This document shows, one piece after another, positions 1-7,597 of a DNA stretch of 51,588 bases. Both the position numbers and the translations under genes were made by a program. The first letter of the stretch is position 1; the number at the start of each line of letters is the position of its first letter. Origin of the DNA: Candidatus Curtissbacteria bacterium RIFCSPLOWO2_12_FULL_41_16 (GTDB lineage: Bacteria; Patescibacteriota; Microgenomatia; Curtissbacterales; GWA2-41-24). Location of the stretch: assembly GCA_001776545.1 (NCBI GenBank), contig MFBZ01000028.1, forward strand, positions 1 to 51,588, in the 5' to 3' direction. A model generated the notes under the pieces. That model was not told where the DNA came from. It worked only from the letters and a program-made list of their open reading frames with translations, and did no database searches.

Positions 1-1
1 T

Positions 2-613
2 GGAGCATCTATTGCTCTTATTTTTTCCCTGCCAATAATTATTTTAGTGACAGTTTTAATTAAGTTGACATCTACTGGTCCAATTTTCTATAGTCCTGAG
101 AGAGTCGGCAAAGACGGCAAGCTTTTTAAAATGCTTAAATTCAGGAGTATGTATATGTACCACATCCGTGGTGAACTTGCCCATGCTGAAAAATATCTAG
201 AGAGCAATCCCAAGCTAATGCGAGCCTATCAAAAAAATAGTTATAAATTAAAAGACGATCCTAGGAGTACGCCGGTTGGTAAAATTATCCGCAAATTTTC
301 TCTCGATGAGCTACCCCAACTGGTCAATATCTTAAAAGGTGATATGTCGCTAGTGGGACCGCGTGCCTACCAGGAAGACGAGCTTACTTATCAACAAAAG
401 GTTTACCCTCAAACTACCAAATTCATAACAATAATTCTCAAGGCTCGTCCCGGTGCTTCTGGACCCTGGCAAGTTTCGGGTAGGTCCTTTATTAATTTTG
501 ACAAGCGCGTAGAAATGGATGCCATCTATATAAAGAGAAGATCAATTCTTTACGATCTTTGGATTATAATCAAAACTCCAATTGCCATGATAACAGCCAA
601 AGGCGCTATATGA
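2..613 (+). CDS. Exopolysaccharide polyprenyl glycosylphosphotransferase (bacterial sugar transferase), 3' part
   Basis: The gene is already open at the window edge, so its N-terminus is missing. The visible part begins with a hydrophobic helix (about residues 1-20), followed by the basic segment with the KFRSM motif. The later blocks SLDELPQLVNILKGDMSLVG and VGPRAY, then RPGASGPWQVSGR, are characteristic of the bacterial sugar transferase family (WcaJ/PglC-like catalytic domain). Such enzymes transfer a sugar-1-phosphate from a UDP-sugar to undecaprenyl phosphate at the membrane and so start surface glycan assembly. The stop overlaps the next ATG (ATGA at 610-613), so it is translationally coupled to the DUF4012 gene, a common neighbour pair in surface polysaccharide loci. 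The family call is secure; the sugar is unknown. Confidence 0.93.
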   Translation, partial: GASIALIFSLPIIILVTVLIKLTSTGPIFYSPERVGKDGKLFKMLKFRSMYMYHIRGELAHAEKYLESNPKLMRAYQKNSYKLKDDPRSTPVGKIIRKFSLDELPQLVNILKGDMSLVGPRAYQEDELTYQQKVYPQTTKFITIILKARPGASGPWQVSGRSFINFDKRVEMDAIYIKRRSILYDLWIIIKTPIAMITAKGAI

Positions 614-2427
614 GACGAAAAATACTCTTCCTTATTATATTATTAATTTTGATCTTTGTTGCTTTTGGTATTGTTTTTGCGATTTCGGCAAGAGGCGCGC
701 TGATAACCGCCAAAAAAGCCGTCGGCGCCGCCAAACTCCAAGACCTTAATGCCACCAAAGCATATTTACGCGACACCAAACGTGATCTTCAAAGGACTCA
801 AACAATTCTTTATGTGGCGACTCCCATCAGATTTATTCCAATTCTGGGCTGGTACGTTGCCGACGCTCAAAGAGGCATTGGTGCCGCCATCGACGGGGTT
901 GCGGCGGCCAGTACTTTCACAGAAGCTATCACTCCCTACGCCGATGTCTTAGGGCTTGCCGGTGAAGGCACGTTTTTGGGTGGGACTGCCCAGGAAAGAC
1001 TGGCCAAAGCAGTAGAAACCCTATCTCTTGTTTCTCCTCAGATCGATAATGTTGGCCGTGATCTTGCCCGTGCCAAGGGCAAAGTTGAAAAGATCGAGAG
1101 CTGGCGCTACCCTAACTTTTTACCCGGTAAGCCGGGCGAAAAAGTTGATTTTGCCAAATCTACCATTGTCAATCTTGAGTCAATCATCGTTGACACCAAG
1201 CCGCTTCTGGAAGTTCTGCCCAGTATCATGGGTCAGGACGGTGAGAAGAAATATCTGGTGCTCTTCCAGAATGATAAAGAATTGCGGCCAACCGGCGGTT
1301 TTATCACTGCTTATGCAGTCTTTCGCATTGAAAAAGGCATCATTGCCTCGGAAGGATCAAGCGATATTTATAACCTTGACAATACTCTTCTTAAACGAGT
1401 TCCCGCCCCTGAGCCAATCATTAAATACTTACCCAATGTCGCCAGCCTCAATCTTCGAGATTCTAATCTGTCAGCGGATTATCTGAGCTCAATGAAAACA
1501 TTTGAAGATCTCTACGCGGCCACTGCCGATCCCAAAGATATTGATGGCATCATTGCCCTCGATACCCAATTTGTTCTGACAATGATGGAAGTTTTGGGTC
1601 CGATAGACGCTTACGGTACCTCTTTTACTACCGAAAAAGTCCCAAGCTGTGATTGCGAGCATATCATTTATGAGCTCGAGCGCTATGCCGATCAGCCGGT
1701 GGCCTATGAGAAAGGCGCGAGAAAAGACATCATCGGAGTTCTGATGCAACAAATGATGGATAAGGCTTTCAATGCACCAAAATCGCAGTGGCCGAATTTA
1801 CTAGGCAAAACAATCGATTCCCTGCGCCAAAAACACTTACTTCTCTATTTCCATGATGCCGAGGCTCAACAAGCGGTTGAGCGTATTAATTTTGCAGGCC
1901 GCGTCTATGAGTACGATGGGGACTTTCTCTATATCAATGAAACCAACTTTGCCGGCGCCAAAAGCAACCTTTACGTACAGGAAAAGGTTAAGCAGCAAGC
2001 CAAAATTGGCAAAGACGGAAATCTTGAGAAGAAAATCACTATTGAATACAAATACCCCAGACGTATGGACAATTGTTCACTCGAGCGCCAAGGTGGCCTC
2101 TGTCTTGCTGGCATTTACCGTGATTGGATCCGCGTTTATGTACCCAAAGGTTCAACACTAACTAAAGCATCAGGTACCGAAGTCGCAATAACGGCCACTG
2201 AAGATCTTGGCAAAACCGTCTTTGAAGGTTTCTTTACGCTTCGACCAGAAGGTACAGCCAAAATCGAGATTGAATATACCGTCCCCATCAAAGTCGACAA
2301 ACAATACAAGCTCTTAATCCAAAAACAACCCGGTACCCAGGGCCATACTTATGAAATCGAAGCCATGGGCCGTCGCCAAAAACCCTTTCCTCTGGATACC
2401 GATAAAGAGATAATTTTTAAGCTCTAA
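610..2427 (+). CDS. DUF4012 domain-containing membrane-anchored protein
   Basis: 605 residues starting at the ATG of an ATGA overlap with the sugar transferase. An upstream in-frame ATG at 559 exists but would lie inside the previous gene. Residues 1-25 form a signal-anchor helix, and the rest is predicted outside the membrane. The segment FQNDKELRPTGGFI around residues 220-235 is the hallmark block of DUF4012. That family is found in CPR bacteria, Actinobacteria and Chloroflexi, often next to polysaccharide genes. No catalytic residues are established for the family. From context a role in surface glycan assembly or attachment is plausible but unproven. The family call is confident; the function is unknown. 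Confidence 0.88.
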   Translation: MRRKILFLIILLILIFVAFGIVFAISARGALITAKKAVGAAKLQDLNATKAYLRDTKRDLQRTQTILYVATPIRFIPILGWYVADAQRGIGAAIDGVAAASTFTEAITPYADVLGLAGEGTFLGGTAQERLAKAVETLSLVSPQIDNVGRDLARAKGKVEKIESWRYPNFLPGKPGEKVDFAKSTIVNLESIIVDTKPLLEVLPSIMGQDGEKKYLVLFQNDKELRPTGGFITAYAVFRIEKGIIASEGSSDIYNLDNTLLKRVPAPEPIIKYLPNVASLNLRDSNLSADYLSSMKTFEDLYAATADPKDIDGIIALDTQFVLTMMEVLGPIDAYGTSFTTEKVPSCDCEHIIYELERYADQPVAYEKGARKDIIGVLMQQMMDKAFNAPKSQWPNLLGKTIDSLRQKHLLLYFHDAEAQQAVERINFAGRVYEYDGDFLYINETNFAGAKSNLYVQEKVKQQAKIGKDGNLEKKITIEYKYPRRMDNCSLERQGGLCLAGIYRDWIRVYVPKGSTLTKASGTEVAITATEDLGKTVFEGFFTLRPEGTAKIEIEYTVPIKVDKQYKLLIQKQPGTQGHTYEIEAMGRRQKPFPLDTDKEIIFKL

Positions 2428-2440
2428 ACAGATTTACGAT

Positions 2441-2512
2441 CACCTCCGAGGTGGCCGCCGCAGTCAAACGCGGCTGGGACGTTTGACGTCCCGAACGGAC
2501 TCCTCGGAGGTG
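2441..2512. repeat. Long imperfect inverted repeat between DUF4012 gene and transporter
   Basis: CACCTCCGAGG at 2441-2451 is the reverse complement of CCTCGGAGGTG at 2502-2512. The left arm is itself part of a 13-base palindrome (CACCTC-C-GAGGTG). Inside, GGGACG and CGTCCC also pair, as do TCAAACG and CGTTTGA. The base composition is far more GC-rich than the surroundings. It resembles a REP-type element; there is no T-run that would make it a typical terminator. Confidence 0.6.
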
Positions 2513-2530
2513 GAAAGTCGAAAAATCTTA

Positions 2531-3403
2531 ATGAATCAAGGAATCATCTTTGCTTTTTTAACAATTCTTCTTTTTGGCTCTTGGGCTGTTCCCACTAAAA
2601 CCCTAAAAATCGATCCTCAAGTTCAGGCTTTTTGGTTAACAATCGGACATTTTTTGCTTTCCGCCGTAATTTTCATTTTTTTCGCGGCGCCATTAACTTT
2701 GAACCAGTCAATTTTGCCGCTTTCTGCGGGCATTCTTTGGGGACTGGGGATAATTTCAGGTTACGTCGGAATTCGAAACTTGGGAATAACCAGAGCTCTT
2801 GGAACCTGGATGCCGACGGTGATTATAGTAAGTGCTCTTTGGGGTTTGATATTTTTTGGTCAAGCTTTTACTTTGGGCCCCTGGAAATTAACCTTGACAA
2901 TTTTAGGAATTGTTTTACTGGTTATTGCCGCAATTTCAGTCATTTTTTCAGGGAAAGACGAAGGTAAAATCAAAAATCTTAAATTTGGAGTACTGGCAAG
3001 TTTGACTCTTGGCCTTTTCCACGGATCATTTTTTGTTCCTCTTCGGGCAAGCCCACTTTCAATCTATACTACTTTCTTGCCCTTAACAGTGGGGATGGTC
3101 TTAACCACGTTTATAATTGTCTCTTATAAAAAATTAAAAATAGTTCATGGCCCAATCGAAATAGGTAGAATGATTCTGGCCGGTTTAATCCTTGGAGCGG
3201 GGAATTACACTGCTCTTTTAACAACGCAGTATCTTGGAGTTGCTCAGGGCTATCCGTTAACTCAGGCCGGCATAATTGTTAATACCTTGTGGGGAGTTTT
3301 GGTTTTTAAAGAGGCCACAACGAAAAAAGGTAAAGTTCTGATTGCTATCGGTGTAGCGCTGGCGATACTCGGAGCGGTAGTTTTAAACTCAGCCAGAGTT
3401 TAA
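2531..3403 (+). CDS. GRP-family (GlcU/RhaT-like) sugar transporter of the drug/metabolite transporter superfamily
   Basis: 290 residues from the ATG at 2531 (MNQGIIFAF...). The longer reading from 2483 would run through the palindromic element and is unlikely. There are about ten hydrophobic helices with two internal halves, as in EamA/DMT carriers. The pattern (FGSWAVPTK near the N-terminus, GNYTALLTTQYLGVAQGYPL in the second half) fits the glucose/ribose porter (GRP) family and its relatives such as TMEM144. The probable role is uptake of a sugar or related solute across the cytoplasmic membrane; the substrate cannot be told from sequence. The gene converges on the cupin gene, with the two 3' ends overlapping by 4 bases. 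Confidence 0.75.
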   Translation: MNQGIIFAFLTILLFGSWAVPTKTLKIDPQVQAFWLTIGHFLLSAVIFIFFAAPLTLNQSILPLSAGILWGLGIISGYVGIRNLGITRALGTWMPTVIIVSALWGLIFFGQAFTLGPWKLTLTILGIVLLVIAAISVIFSGKDEGKIKNLKFGVLASLTLGLFHGSFFVPLRASPLSIYTTFLPLTVGMVLTTFIIVSYKKLKIVHGPIEIGRMILAGLILGAGNYTALLTTQYLGVAQGYPLTQAGIIVNTLWGVLVFKEATTKKGKVLIAIGVALAILGAVVLNSARV

Positions 3404-3822
3404 AACTCATAGGGCGTAGTATTATCTGGAGTTGGGGTCTCGTTAAAAGAGAGAAGTATTGCAGGTTTTGTGAACACAAGTTGATGCGCAATACCGGCTG
3501 GAATAATAATTTTTGTTCCTTGCCCAATGCTCTTAACGGTTTTTCTTTCCTTAGTTTCAATATCTTCCAAAACAAAAGATTCAATTTCGCCTTTTGCCAG
3601 ATAAAATACTTCTACGTCATCGTGATAATGGCCGGCCAGAACTGTCTTCTCCTCGGCTTCTGGCTCTTTGACCTCTATGAACCTTCCATTGCCGAATTTT
3701 AGCTTCGCATCGTTATGAAATTCCCACAAAGTCCGCCGCTTGTCATCCTCTGGAGAAATTTGTTCTATTTTGACCTGTTCAATTTTAGATTTACCTAAAA
3801 GGTTTTCTTGCAGATTAGTCAT
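3400..3822 (-). CDS. Cupin-domain protein
   Basis: 140 residues. The conserved double-stranded beta-helix motifs are visible: GHYHDDVEVFYLAKGE (first cupin motif with two His and one Glu) and a GxxIIIPAGIAHQL segment (second motif with the distal His). Together these give a mononuclear metal or sugar-binding site. Cupins of this size near surface glycan genes are often sugar-nucleotide isomerases or epimerases of the FdtA/WxcM type, but no diagnostic residues for that are seen. It lies 35 bases downstream of the 335-residue unknown gene on the same strand, so the two probably form an operon. Fold confident, substrate unknown. Confidence 0.75.
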   Translation of the reverse strand: MTNLQENLLGKSKIEQVKIEQISPEDDKRRTLWEFHNDAKLKFGNGRFIEVKEPEAEEKTVLAGHYHDDVEVFYLAKGEIESFVLEDIETKERKTVKSIGQGTKIIIPAGIAHQLVFTKPAILLSFNETPTPDNTTPYEF

Positions 3823-3857
3823 TACTATGTTTGTCCCAGATGTTGTTTAGTTCTTGC

Positions 3858-4865
3858 CTAAGGGGCTCTCGAGATTTCTAATAGATTGTCCAATTCTTGT
3901 TCGCTTTCTGGGACCATTAACCCTTTCGCTTTTAACCTTTCTTCAATGAAACTCCTTATACGCCAGTAAGGTCGTTCTCCTCCGATAATTAATCTTTTTG
4001 TGGCGTACCATTTCTGCCAGATGCTTTCAATTTCTGCAAAATCAAATCTAGACGCTACCAAACGAGCAAAAGCAGATATCTTACTAATCTTTTGAGTTAT
4101 TTCCTCCAATTCTTCACCAAATATTCCCAAAAATAATGTTTCGATAGAGGCTTGTGCGGCGAGAAGATTATCTACTTCTTTGCCTGACATGCGTCTTCGC
4201 GTAGCTTCCTCTAAAAGAGTGAAAGTGGGTTCTGCGCCTAAAACTCTTGCAATTTTATACCCATCTTCTTCTAACGATTCAGTCATGTGAGTATGGGCTT
4301 TGCCTAAGGAGAGTAAAACTCTCACTTTATCTTCCTCGCGCAGTCGAGGATTATTGGCCAAAACCTCCTCTATTTTTATAGGTAGCGTAGCTAACATAAA
4401 GTTTTGTCTAGCGTTCTGAGATTCTGCGTGTTCTTTAAAGTAGACTTTCATAAATTCTATAAAAGATCTAAAATCCCCTCTGTATTCTGGTAAGCCTTGC
4501 GAGGAAAGGACTTGTTTCGCGATTTCATGGCCCATAGGAACATCAATAAAAATAATAGGCTTTTGGGACTTGTAAATCATTTCCAGTAGCGCCAATTTCC
4601 ATTCCGATGGTTCTTCAAAACGAGATAAGATTTCTTTAGGCCTTTTTATACCTTTAGAGACATCTTGGAAACCTTGTAAAACCTGAGGAGTCCACCTAAA
4701 AGCTTCTGGGATATAGATATCAGCTTTATTAAATAACCTAGTTAAACTTTCAATATCTTCTCTGGTTTCATGGCGTACATAGAAAATCTCAATGGAAATT
4801 TTCGGCCCTTGCCTTTCTTTACCTTCAATCCTTTGAGACTTTATCAATTCAGTATGTTCTGTCAT
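3858..4865 (-). CDS. Hypothetical protein, 335 aa
   Basis: I do not recognise this protein with certainty. It is soluble, with no signal peptide or membrane segment, and rich in charged helices in the C-terminal half. The N-terminal third has alternating strands and helices with phrases such as IEIFYVRHET, KADIYIPEAFRW and PIIFIDVPMGHE. Near the middle is GKAHTHMTESLEEDGY. This layout is loosely reminiscent of the TraB/PrgY/EreA-ChaN type fold, but that is a weak guess. It is divergently arranged from the glycosyltransferase at 4992 with a 126-base AT-rich gap, and probably co-transcribed with the downstream cupin gene. Codon use looks like its neighbours. Confidence 0.55.
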   Translation of the reverse strand: MTEHTELIKSQRIEGKERQGPKISIEIFYVRHETREDIESLTRLFNKADIYIPEAFRWTPQVLQGFQDVSKGIKRPKEILSRFEEPSEWKLALLEMIYKSQKPIIFIDVPMGHEIAKQVLSSQGLPEYRGDFRSFIEFMKVYFKEHAESQNARQNFMLATLPIKIEEVLANNPRLREEDKVRVLLSLGKAHTHMTESLEEDGYKIARVLGAEPTFTLLEEATRRRMSGKEVDNLLAAQASIETLFLGIFGEELEEITQKISKISAFARLVASRFDFAEIESIWQKWYATKRLIIGGERPYWRIRSFIEERLKAKGLMVPESEQELDNLLEISRAP

Positions 4866-4953
4866 ATAATGCTTTTAAGTATTTTATTTTAATTTGATGC
4901 AATAAAGCCAATTTTAATAAGCATTTTATACCTATATTCTCATGATTGTATAG

Positions 4954-4959
4954 TATAAT
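4954..4959 (+). promoter_or_regulatory. Probable -10 element (TATAAT) for the glycosyltransferase operon
   Basis: A perfect TATAAT lies in the AT-rich divergent intergenic region. No good -35 is seen 16-18 bases upstream. The expected transcription start would fall at about 4966, exactly at the ATG of a nine-codon reading frame. Confidence 0.5.
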
Positions 4960-4965
4960 TTTTGT

Positions 4966-4995
4966 ATGGATAAAAGAACAGAAATCGGAATATGA
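4966..4995 (+). CDS. Possible leaderless nine-codon leader ORF (MDKRTEIGI)
   Basis: The ATG is six bases after the TATAAT, where transcription should start. The frame ends in a TGA overlapping the ATG at 4992 (ATGA). This would let ribosomes start on a leaderless mRNA and re-initiate at the glycosyltransferase, which has no convincing Shine-Dalgarno sequence. Only position supports it; there is no homology evidence. Confidence 0.3.
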   Translation: MDKRTEIGI

Positions 4996-5909
4996 GATCT
5001 CCAAAATTACCCAAAGACCCTTATTCAATGACAGTGGTTACTGCCACGTTTTATCCGCAATGGCATGATGGCGAACCGAAACAGCCTTTGACCGCAGACA
5101 AGTTGAGAGGCGATTTAGCCTTACAAACGTTACGGGCTGCTAAAAATCAAGGCACCCAAATAGCTTTGGTTGATGGTGGCAGCTCCGAAGAATTTCGTAA
5201 AGCTTTAAGCAAAAGTGGAATTACATTTGAATTACAAAAAGAGGATGGTTCACAAGGTGCTGCCCGAAGACAAGCGCTAGAAATTGCGCAAGGCCTACAA
5301 GGGCTAAAAGTGATTTGCGAAACAGAACCGGAAAAAGTTTCTCTAGTTTCCGATTGTTTGAATATAGCTGCAAAACCTATTCTCAATAGTGAAGCAGATA
5401 TTGTTGTTCCGAAACGGAGTCAAGAAAGCTTTTCCACTCTTCCTCCGTATCAAGCCAAATCGGAACAGAGATCAAACAAGATGTACAACCAAATACTCCG
5501 GGCCCACGGATTATTGAAGGAGGAAGATCCGGATATAGATTTTTGGTTTGGTGTTAGATTATTTGCAAATAAACCAGAAATAGTTGAACTTTTCGAAAGA
5601 AAATATCAGTTTGATCCGACAGAAACAAAATTGCATCAAGCAGTGGAAAGGAACATAGATGTTTACTCAAACCCTCTTTTTTTCCCAATTATTGAAGCAC
5701 TCAAGAAGGGTTTTAAAGTTAGATCCGTCGAAGTTCCATACGTACACCCCAGCGCACAGACTGAATTCGAGAACGATAAGCCAGAATTCAATCGCAAGAG
5801 GGACATTCAAAGAAGAGCAATAATTACCGAACTCCTACATTTTATTAGAAGGCTAGAAGAATCACCAAAAAGCAGAATTTCTCAAGAAAAAGGGAATGAG
5901 AGTCGTTAA
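4992..5909 (+). CDS. GT-A-type nucleotide-sugar transferase-like protein
   Basis: 305 residues. The N-terminal half follows the glycosyltransferase family 2-like Rossmann pattern: a first strand TVVTATFYP, then IALVDGGSS at about residues 57-65, the DGSQGAARRQAL helix, and VICETEPEKVSLV at the place of the usual metal-binding acidic motif. A C-terminal part holds DFWFGVRLFANK and a conserved VPYVHPSAQTEFE. No membrane segment is present, so it is cytoplasmic. It overlaps the downstream HAD phosphatase gene by 14 bases. Glycosyltransferase plus HAD phosphatase is the classical arrangement for making a phosphorylated sugar or solute and dephosphorylating it (as in mannosylglycerate or trehalose synthesis). 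That parallel is inference only, and substrates are unknown. Confidence 0.6.
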   Translation: MRSPKLPKDPYSMTVVTATFYPQWHDGEPKQPLTADKLRGDLALQTLRAAKNQGTQIALVDGGSSEEFRKALSKSGITFELQKEDGSQGAARRQALEIAQGLQGLKVICETEPEKVSLVSDCLNIAAKPILNSEADIVVPKRSQESFSTLPPYQAKSEQRSNKMYNQILRAHGLLKEEDPDIDFWFGVRLFANKPEIVELFERKYQFDPTETKLHQAVERNIDVYSNPLFFPIIEALKKGFKVRSVEVPYVHPSAQTEFENDKPEFNRKRDIQRRAIITELLHFIRRLEESPKSRISQEKGNESR

Positions 5910-6717
5910 TCATGCCTGGTTTTTTGATGTTGATGGAGTAATTACCGATCTTCAGATGAAGAAGACCGACCCCAAAATTTTTGCAGAGTTAATCAAAAGA
6001 CTGGAAAAAGGAGAGCCGGTTGTATTGATAACCGGCCGTTCATTAGATTGGACTACAAAAAACGTTCTTAAGTTTCTTATCAGTCTGGTACCGGACGAAA
6101 AGTTACTGGATAGACTTATCGTTTCTGCCGAATTTGGAGGGGTCCTGTTAAAATTTCAAAATGGGGAAAAGGATATATTTATTGACAGGAAACTTGTCGC
6201 CCCAAAAAATGTTTTAGAGAAATTTAAGGAGATTGTAGAAAACGATTTCTATGATTCAATGGTTTTTGAGGATGATAAACTGGTAATAGCTACGGCGGAG
6301 AAAAGGGACAACTATCCTCTTAAGGCTTTCAGGGAAGCGCAAACTGGACTGGTTGATAAACTGAGGCAATTGATGGATGTTGAGAAGGTACATGGTTTTG
6401 AGGTTCATGCGGATTCAATCGGTACAAATATCCGACATAAAAATGCTAATAAATCAACAGCAACAAAAAAGATTCTTAAGTGGCTTGCCCAAAAGAATAT
6501 TTCGGTTAGCAATTTTGTGGTCATCGGTGATAGTCTCTTCGACCTTGAGATAGGGCTTAAACTGCAAGCCGAAAATCTGGATTTTAAATTTGTGTTTGTA
6601 GGAGACAGGAAAATGATCAAAGAGCAAAATTTGCCATTTCCCCTGACTTTTACTCGAAACCTTTACGAAAAAGGCACCCTCGAATATCTCACTTCTCATC
6701 AGACATCAAAAACTTGA
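5896..6717 (+). CDS. HAD-superfamily hydrolase (Cof/trehalose- or phosphoglycerate-phosphatase-like)
   Basis: 273 residues. HAD motif I is FFDVDGVITD (nucleophile and acid Asp residues near the N-terminus), motif II is VVLITGRS, and the C-terminal motif is VVIGDSLFDLEIGLKL (GDSxxD). An inserted cap between motifs II and III fits the IIB subclass, which includes sucrose-, trehalose- and mannosyl-3-phosphoglycerate phosphatases. The ATG at 5896 lies inside the end of the preceding glycosyltransferase gene, so the two are coupled and probably act on the same product. A phosphatase role is well supported; the substrate is not known. Confidence 0.75.
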   Translation: MRVVNHAWFFDVDGVITDLQMKKTDPKIFAELIKRLEKGEPVVLITGRSLDWTTKNVLKFLISLVPDEKLLDRLIVSAEFGGVLLKFQNGEKDIFIDRKLVAPKNVLEKFKEIVENDFYDSMVFEDDKLVIATAEKRDNYPLKAFREAQTGLVDKLRQLMDVEKVHGFEVHADSIGTNIRHKNANKSTATKKILKWLAQKNISVSNFVVIGDSLFDLEIGLKLQAENLDFKFVFVGDRKMIKEQNLPFPLTFTRNLYEKGTLEYLTSHQTSKT

Positions 6718-6747
6718 ATACCCCCTTCCAGATGATATGCAAACAGG

Positions 6748-6784
6748 CAAACCAGGTTTGTCTAGCTGTTTCAAACCTGGTTTG
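6748..6784. repeat. REP doublet upstream of the RAYT gene
   Basis: Two 13-base palindromes, CAAACCAGGTTTG (6748-6760) and CAAACCTGGTTTG (6772-6784), are separated by an 11-base spacer (TCTAGCTGTTT). Each is a near-perfect hairpin, and they are reverse complements of each other, so the whole also folds as one long stem. The 29 bases 6756-6784 recur exactly at 7501-7529 on the other side of the transposase gene. Confidence 0.85.
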
Positions 6785-6826
6785 TGCTAGCTTGACAAAC
6801 AGGGATTTATTGCTTATTTTGAAGAC

Positions 6827-7495
6827 ATGCCTTATAGAAAAATTCCCTTAAAAGGCGGAGAAATTTACCATGTTTTCAACAGAAGTGTTGCAAAGCAGTC
6901 AATCTTCTTAACTAGCAGAGACTTCCAAAGGTCAGTTGATGTTATAAACTTCTACCGATTCAAGAAACCAAAATTGCGCTTTTCGTTTTTCAACAGGCTC
7001 CAAAAAGGAGAAAAAGAATCTTTCTTGAAAGATTTGTTAACCAATGGAGAAAAACTCTTAGAAATTCTTGCTTACTGTATTATGCCCAATCATGTTCATT
7101 TTCTTTTGCAACCGGTAGGAGATCAATCAATGTCCGACTTTATGAGAAATTTCCAGCACAGCTATTCGAAATATTTCAACACAAGGACACAAAGAACCGG
7201 GTCACTTTTTCAATCAATGTTTAAAGCAATTAGAATAGAATCTGATGAACAGCTACTGCATGTTTCTCGATATATTCATTTGAATCCAACCACGTCATAT
7301 TTAGTTAAGGTTGAATCCCTGCTGGAGTATCCATGGTCGTCCTTCCAGGATTATTTAAGAGAAAATTCGTCGATGGTTGCAAGGAATAAAATATTGGATT
7401 ATTTTAGATCAAGAGAAGATTATAAAAGATTCGTCTTGGACCAAGCGAATTACCAGCGTGAGCTAGAAAAAATCAAGCATCTAATCTTAGAATAA
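6827..7495 (+). CDS. REP-associated tyrosine transposase (RAYT, IS200-like Y1 HUH superfamily)
   Basis: 222 residues. The HUH motif is MPNHVHFLLQP (His89-Val-His91). The candidate catalytic tyrosine is in HSYSKYFN (Tyr113 or Tyr116), followed by the usual RTGSLFQSMFKAIRI and the YIHLNPTT...YPWSSFQDY blocks that define TnpA_REP/RAYT proteins. These enzymes nick single-stranded DNA at REP hairpins and are usually single-copy domesticated relatives of IS200 transposases. The reading frame is intact. REP doublets flank both sides (6748-6784 and 7517-7553), the arrangement expected of a REP-RAYT unit. No other transposon gene is present. It separates the HAD gene from recO and is likely an insertion in the ancestral gene order. 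Confidence 0.9.
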   Translation: MPYRKIPLKGGEIYHVFNRSVAKQSIFLTSRDFQRSVDVINFYRFKKPKLRFSFFNRLQKGEKESFLKDLLTNGEKLLEILAYCIMPNHVHFLLQPVGDQSMSDFMRNFQHSYSKYFNTRTQRTGSLFQSMFKAIRIESDEQLLHVSRYIHLNPTTSYLVKVESLLEYPWSSFQDYLRENSSMVARNKILDYFRSREDYKRFVLDQANYQRELEKIKHLILE

Positions 7496-7500
7496 TCCTT

Positions 7501-7553
7501 GTTTGTCTAGCTGTTTCAAACCTGGTTTGAACTAAGTAGACAAACCAGGTTTG
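7501..7553. repeat. REP doublet downstream of the RAYT gene
   Basis: CAAACCTGGTTTG (7517-7529), an 11-base spacer, then CAAACCAGGTTTG (7541-7553). The sequence 7501-7529 is identical to 6756-6784 over 29 bases, giving direct repeats around the transposase gene. The second palindrome makes the unit symmetric with the upstream doublet. Confidence 0.85.
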
Positions 7554-7562
7554 CTTCGAACC

Positions 7563-7591
7563 TTGATCTTAGATAGAAGATAAATCATACT
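7563..7591 (+). promoter_or_regulatory. Possible recO promoter
   Basis: TTGATC (7563-7568), a 17-base spacer and CATACT (7586-7591). Transcription would start at about 7598, which is the recO ATG, so the mRNA would be leaderless. It directly follows the REP doublet. The match to consensus is only moderate. Confidence 0.4.
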
Positions 7592-7597
7592 TAGATT

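Noticed and set aside
6740-7553. CRISPR-like repeats around the transposase
   Set aside because: Only two copies on each side with palindromic structure and no unique equal-length spacers; REP doublets explain them.
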